Positions 59,083 to 64,000 of a stretch of DNA of 64,000 nt are shown here, in pieces. How positions within the stretch are numbered: the stretch's first letter is position 1; each line of letters starts with the position of its first letter. The DNA lies in contig NC_079136.1 of NCBI RefSeq assembly GCF_945859705.1, positions 114,449,028-114,513,027 of the forward strand. The letters run 5' to 3'. The notes beneath the pieces are model-generated. The model was not told the origin of the DNA. It was given only the letters and a program-made list of their open reading frames with translations, and made no database searches. Source of the DNA: Episyrphus balteatus (lineage: Eukaryota > Arthropoda > Insecta > Diptera > Syrphidae). Both the position numbers and the translations under genes were made by a program.

Positions 59083-61655
59083 AAAATTGATCGGCAATAT
59101 GATTTCACTTCACATAATTTGTGAAAAAAACAAAAATAAAAAAGATAATAATATCACCATTCAGTCACTTTCAGAAATATTTTGTTTTATTTTAGAGAAG
59201 TAAGGAATAAAATACTTAAAATAAGAAAAAATAAAAAAAAACTGAAACTTTAAATTCAGGAAAACATCTTTGATTTCTAACACAAAACTATTTAAATTTC
59301 AATAAATTTTGTATTACACTTAAAGATGTAATACAAATTATACATTTAAATAAAATGTTGGTGTTGCCTAAAATGTGACCCAAATTTTCGTAGAATCTAC
59401 ACCAAAATTATTAACCGTATACGTAACATTTCTATCCAATTTATTCGGTCCGGACTAAGTTGGTACATTTGGTTGGTCACTAGAACACATTTACTAATTA
59501 CAAATAGAAGTAATCATCCTACAAAACGTCCACTATATTTATGCCGTTGGCACTACTATCACCCGATAAGGTTTTTGTATTAAATAGATTTAAAAAAGAA
59601 TTTTTTGATGAAGGTTTAAAAAAAGGTTTACTGGAATATTTTTCGGATCAATAGAATTCCGAAAAAGTTCGTTAATATTTCTTCTCTTCCACGCACTGTT
59701 TATACAGTAGGAAACTATTCCTAAAAGGTTTACCTATTTGCGTAGTAAACAATAAAGTGTAGACTGCCTCTAAATTTAGAAAACCTAAGAAATTGATACC
59801 GAAATTGGTTCCGAATTATTGAAAAAAAAAATCACTTTTTTAAATTCACCCAAATGCTGCTGGTTATTTCGACCGAGAACGAGAACAGTAGGTATCAAGA
59901 ATTTGTTGCTGTTAGACGTAGGACAATTTACTTAAAATAAAAAGAAAAAACATTAAAAAATCTCAGTCTTCCTCAAAAACTTACGCAAATGATATATATT
60001 TTTACACAGAAATGTTCGTACTAATTTCCAAAGAAATACCTACCAACTGCTTAAAGCATTTTCAGCATTTCGATAGAATTTCCTCTACGAATTCAAATGG
60101 TTGAGGTTTTCATTTTGAAATAATTTTCAAAACCAGAGGCTAATTTTCTATGGTAATTTCAAATCTGATCCTCTTTTTCGTTATGAACTCAAAGAAAAAC
60201 AAAAAAAAAAAAAAAAGAAGGAAGGAATTTCCAATTCCTGTCAGTGTGTGGGAAAGATTGTGGTTTCTTTGTAGAAGTTGTTGTTGTTGGTCTAATATAG
60301 AAGCCAGTACTATGGGATATAGTATATGAAAAAGGGAAAGAGTTGGGTAGGCATAAACTGAGCATTAGGCAAGCACATTATTGTTATAGCCAATCTTTGT
60401 AATTACTGCGGTGACCTGACCTCTGTGTGTCGAATTTAGGAAGGTCTCTCTCTATCCTCCTACTTCCTACAATTATTACATATCCATAGATATTTAGATA
60501 TTATTATATATGTATTTACTGTTGCTGTTTCTGTTAGGTGCTGATGCTGTTATTGTGTATATGTGGCGTTAAGCTAAATATAAATATTATTTAATTTAAT
60601 TATCCATTTGGCGTAATTGGATTGGGAATATTAGAACACGAAATAATCACATAAAGTAACCATTGCACGTTTCACAGACTGCCACACATGGGGTTGAATG
60701 GTAATAATGTCTCGTAAAAACCATATTAAGGAGCCATGTTGTTGTGTGTCTGTGTGGTGGTATAGATTTTGGGTGTTGTTTAGACTTGTGCCTACGATAT
60801 ATCTGAATTGTGGGTGGGTTTTTGTTTTTTTTTGCGTGTTGTGTTCAGATATTATAGGTATGTGGATTCATTCAATTTATTACTCAAGACTACGAGTATT
60901 TCTTTGGGTATTAAATGTTATTTTGTTTTGGTTTTCTTTTTTTTTTTTTTTTTTTTTTTGAGACTTCTAGAATTGTAACTTTATTTATTGTTTATTTGTT
61001 AAGGGTGTAGGAACCAGGTGTCATATGATCTAGGCGTCTTTTCGTGGTTTCTTTTTTTTTACGTCGAAGTTTAGTTTAATGTTTGATACTATAATTCATA
61101 TGCTTTTCTTGCGTTTCCTAAAAAACTTTGAGAAAAAAAGAGTAGGTAAGGGTTGGTAATGGGAGTGTTTTGTGATGTTCTATCATATCATAAATGCATT
61201 TCGGAAGAAATCGATAAGTAAAGAGACAGGAGATTTTCGTAAGGAAATGTACCGCGAGTTCTGTTGAACCTTTTAACAAAGATCGCTTTTCCAATATGGA
61301 TTCTTTAAAGTTTCGAAAAAATTTGGTTTTTCAAAAAACGAGATTTAAATTTAGTATCAATCTGTTTTTGTATGTAAAAAGTTAGTTTCTAAATCAAAAC
61401 TAGTGCTCCTTCTTCGTCAACTTTTAAAGTTAAGAAATGACTTTTTTTGATTTAAAATTAGTTTATTCCAATAACTTCTGCATTAATAACTCAAAACTTG
61501 TGATTTTTGAGTTATGAAAGTATTCAAGTATAAACGAGCGATATGACTAATTTTTTTGCAAGAGAGCTACTGAATTTCATCAGTAAGGCGATCGGTTAGA
61601 TATGATCCTCTATTTTGGAGAAATTGTATGAACTTATTATTTTTGTTATTATTGT
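59083..61655. other. Intronic sequence, no gene seen
   Basis: AT-rich to about 60200, then more complex unique sequence with long T runs (60938-60959). No gene or repeat family recognised. Confidence 0.45.
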
Positions 61656-61830
61656 TTAGGTATATAATAAAACACTTCTTATCCTCGTACAATAGTTGTA
61701 TTTATTTACAAACGTTTTCGAAAAGTTAACTTTTCATCTTCAGGTGATAGCAAAAAATATAATTTTAAAAAATTTTTTGATAAGTTTACAAATTAATCAA
61801 AAATATTTTTATATAAATTGAAATTTTAAT
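61656..61830. repeat. Penelope-like terminal repeat, inverted (left arm)
   Basis: Reverse complement of 62133-62306 with hardly any mismatch. It includes CGAAAAGTTAACTTTTC and ACACTTCTTATCCTCGTAC. Confidence 0.9.
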
Positions 61831-61927
61831 AATTTTGTTAAGTAATTGAAATTTAAAGTTATTTTAATAATGTCTAATAATGATAATTTTATAATAACAA
61901 GAAGAAAAGGGAAGTGAATAAATGCGT

Positions 61928-62125
61928 TTAAAATTTTTTCTCAAAAATGTCCTTAGATGATAATGGTTTTAAGAATTTATGCAAAGAAGATCGTTCAAAA
62001 GTTTTGTTTTTATTCATGTTTTTTGTACGATTTATGAACATTTCTTCATAAGCATTTAATAAATTTGGGTTGTTAATTTCTTTTAACAAACGAAAACCTG
62101 CTATTTTATGATTTTTATCAATCAT
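61928..62125 (-). pseudogene. Reversed endonuclease-end fragment of a Penelope-like element
   Basis: A 65-codon minus frame ending in TAA, reading DKNHKIAGFRLLKEINN...NAYEEMFI...N....SSLHKFLKPL. The NHK...LK.I....L.AYEE.FI pattern resembles the segment after the GIY-YIG core in Penelope-like proteins. It sits between the inverted repeats and faces away from the main frame. The piece looks like the tail of a second, oppositely oriented copy of the same family. Confidence 0.6.
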
Positions 62126-62132
62126 ATGATCA

Positions 62133-62306
62133 TATTAAAATTTCAATTTATATAAAAATATTTTTGATTAATTTGTAAACTTATCAAAAAATTTTTTAAA
62201 ATTATATTTTTTGCTATCACCTGAAGATGAAAAGTTAACTTTTCGAAAACGTTTGTAAATAAATACAACTATTGTACGAGGATAAGAAGTGTTTTATTAT
62301 ATACCT
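62133..62306. repeat. Penelope-like terminal repeat, right arm
   Basis: Sense copy, directly before the RT frame. It holds CACCTGAAGATG, a perfect small stem GAAAAG-TTAA-CTTTTC, then GAAAACG. The order CTGANGA-stem-GAAA resembles the conserved core of the hammerhead ribozymes reported in Penelope-like repeats, but an extra base precedes the stem and no cleavage helix was confirmed. Confidence 0.85.
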
Positions 62307-62420
62307 AATTATAAAACTCGTACAGAAATTCCAAATATAATTCAATACGAATTAATAGATAATTTATTATTGGATAATCGTCCACATTGGAATAAAAAAG
62401 CAAAAAAGAAAATTAAAAAG

Positions 62421-64000
62421 ATGAACTATACAGAGGCCTTAAATAGAACAATTAACTGCTACGTCAACAATGAAAATTTCAATGAAATCAATACCAAAAC
62501 ATTATTGCAAAGATTTCGTAAATTGAAAGAAAGACACACGAATATAAGAGCAAATATTGGATTTTTATTGAAATGTAGAAAAAACAATATCATCCCGAAT
62601 TTCATCAAAATTAAATCAGCAGTCAATAACTCACGTACTGAAACAGCTATAAGAAAAGCAAAAAGAACCTGGCTCAATTGTGAAATCAACTATGCACACG
62701 CTTGTTTAAGCAACATCGACAAAGAGCTATATGAGCAACATAAAATCTTAACGAATTGTGTGCATTATACTACTTTAGAAATGTTAAACAATTTTATTGA
62801 TACCTTCATGATCTATATCAATCGAAATGAAAAAATCAAAAAAGAAACATTAAACAATAAATACGAAAAACTTTTAAGAACGCAAAAATTTGAAAAAACT
62901 GAAGTCCACATCATCGATGATTTCGTAGTAAACAAATCATCCACAATACTCACAAATGATGAAATGAATTTTTTGAATTTTGGACTTAATTTTGCAATTC
63001 AAGGAAACAATAATTTAGATCCAATTATCGCAGAAATCGAAACAACCATTTCAAATTTTTGTCCTGACATCCGAAATGCAATCCGTGTTGATGTTGAAAA
63101 AACCATTGAAACTTTTATATCATCTCAAAAACAATATGGTACATTAGCAAAACAGCAAAACCGTATTTTAACATCTCTGCGAAAAAAGATTGCTGAAGAC
63201 AACATCATCATTTTAAAAGCAGATAAAGGTAATAAAGTTGTAGTATTAGATAAATCTGACTATAAAGCGAAGGTTTCCAACATTCTTAATAATGGGAGTT
63301 ATGTTCTTGTCAACAAACCACAAATAAAACTTAACGGCTGGCAAGCGAAAACAAAATTGACTCTTAAATCGTGCAATAACATCACGACAGAATATCTAAG
63401 AAAAAAGTTAATACCTTCAAACTATAGTATTCCAAAACTTTATGCATTACCTAAGATCCACAAAGTGGGAGATTTAAAAATGAGACCAATTTGTAGTGGA
63501 GTTGGATCACCAGTACATGACTTGGCGAAATGGTTATGTAAAGAGTTTTCAAAATTTCAACAACCATCTGGATATTATGTTAAAAACTCATTACAATTTA
63601 TCGAAACTGCAAGAAATGTAAATATTCCAAATGACTTCATTCAAGCTTCAATAGATATAGACAACATGTATAACAGTATTCCAATATCAAAAGCTGAAGA
63701 ATCAATTGAGAATTGGCTAAGAAATATAAATACGCTAGATGATTTAAGGGTAAGTGAATACATGCGTCTTGTTAATTTATGCTTTTCAAAAAATTATGTC
63801 CAATTTGATGATAAAGTCTATCAACAAACTGAAGGTCTGGCTATGGGCAACCCTTTATCTGCTTTTGCAGCAAATTGTTTTATAGCTGAATTCGAAACAA
63901 AAGCTAAAGAAAACTACCCTGACTTTCCATTATTATGGGTCAGATATGTTGACGATACCTATATTATCATCCATAAAGACAAACTTGCAAATTTTCTCGA
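62421..64000 (+). CDS. Penelope-like reverse transcriptase, partial
   Basis: An open frame of 526 codons with no stop before the window end. It starts at the first ATG (62421), but the frame is open back to the stop at 62283, so an upstream non-ATG start is possible. KADKGNKVVVLDKSDYK (from about residue 266) and YSIPKLYALPKIHKVGDLKM then RPICSGVGSPVHDLAKWL are the early Penelope RT blocks. SIDIDNMYNSIP (about 411-422) holds the first catalytic aspartate, GLAMGNPLSA begins at 472, and RYVDDT has the catalytic YVDD at 509-512. All RT catalytic residues are intact. The GIY-YIG endonuclease expected at the C-terminus would lie to the right. Low decay suggests a recent insertion. Confidence 0.9.
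   Translation, partial: MNYTEALNRTINCYVNNENFNEINTKTLLQRFRKLKERHTNIRANIGFLLKCRKNNIIPNFIKIKSAVNNSRTETAIRKAKRTWLNCEINYAHACLSNIDKELYEQHKILTNCVHYTTLEMLNNFIDTFMIYINRNEKIKKETLNNKYEKLLRTQKFEKTEVHIIDDFVVNKSSTILTNDEMNFLNFGLNFAIQGNNNLDPIIAEIETTISNFCPDIRNAIRVDVEKTIETFISSQKQYGTLAKQQNRILTSLRKKIAEDNIIILKADKGNKVVVLDKSDYKAKVSNILNNGSYVLVNKPQIKLNGWQAKTKLTLKSCNNITTEYLRKKLIPSNYSIPKLYALPKIHKVGDLKMRPICSGVGSPVHDLAKWLCKEFSKFQQPSGYYVKNSLQFIETARNVNIPNDFIQASIDIDNMYNSIPISKAEESIENWLRNINTLDDLRVSEYMRLVNLCFSKNYVQFDDKVYQQTEGLAMGNPLSAFAANCFIAEFETKAKENYPDFPLLWVRYVDDTYIIIHKDKLANFL

Larger units (their letters stand above)
61656..64000 (+). mobile_element. Penelope-like retroelement, runs off the window
   Basis: Consists of an inverted repeat pair (61656-61830 and 62133-62306), a short reversed piece of endonuclease-end coding between them, and a long plus-strand reverse transcriptase frame. 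Penelope-like elements typically carry such LTR-like repeats made from partial copies in direct or inverted order. The 3' end lies beyond the window. Confidence 0.88.

Overview
The window looks like part of a very large intron-rich gene in a fly (a dipteran outside Drosophila, judged from the protein match, the tRNA genes and the transposon types; species not determined). The only convincing host protein-coding sequence is two adjacent plus-strand exons, 44919-45115 and 45191-45452. They encode the N-terminal prodomain of an ADAM10/Kuzbanian metalloprotease (kuz). They join in frame across a 75-bp intron, and both outer boundaries are phase 1. The rest of the + strand reads as kuz intron: roughly 45 kb upstream (if no exon was missed) and more than 18.5 kb downstream. 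A strong zero-length-exon (recursive) splice site at 2047/2048 and a weaker one at 51698/51699 fit this view. Three identical tRNA-Phe(GAA) genes lie in the upstream intron (two minus, one plus).

Most of the intron is mobile DNA, much of it nested. Left to right: a 5'-truncated LINE (2441-4770), interrupted by a smaller LINE tail with a perfect 15-bp target duplication; a Transib-type element (4787-6124) with a CGTCG duplication; a dispersed repeat ending in a GACA array (about 9760-10605); a decayed ~145-bp tandem array (about 13090-15060); half of a decayed foldback (about 16900-18150); a second Transib-type element (20997-23253), into which a Mutator-like element with a 9-bp duplication and a 248-bp palindrome was inserted; a TA-flanked MITE (23515-24152); a LINE RNase H remnant (about 28200-28990, minus); a hairpin beside a tRNA-derived SINE (29061-29400); a 1.3-kb foldback (31520-32836); a second decayed tandem array (about 33720-34620); a nested foldback pair (42181-43662); further TIR elements at 45584-46795, 48621-49974 and 52881-53098; an (ATTTT)n tract (51923-52095); a 5.2-kb nest of inverted repeats with an 11-bp duplication (53869-59070); and, at the right edge, a Penelope-like element (61656 to beyond 64000) with an intact reverse transcriptase frame.

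Between these are AT-rich single-copy stretches with poly-A/T runs and CGA/CAA/GAT microsatellites, typical of fly introns. Most short open frames there are translations of simple repeats or palindromes and are not annotated as genes. The exons and tRNAs are the working genes. The inverted repeats, if transcribed as part of kuz pre-mRNA, would form long hairpins, and the recursive splice sites offer a way to remove such an intron in steps.
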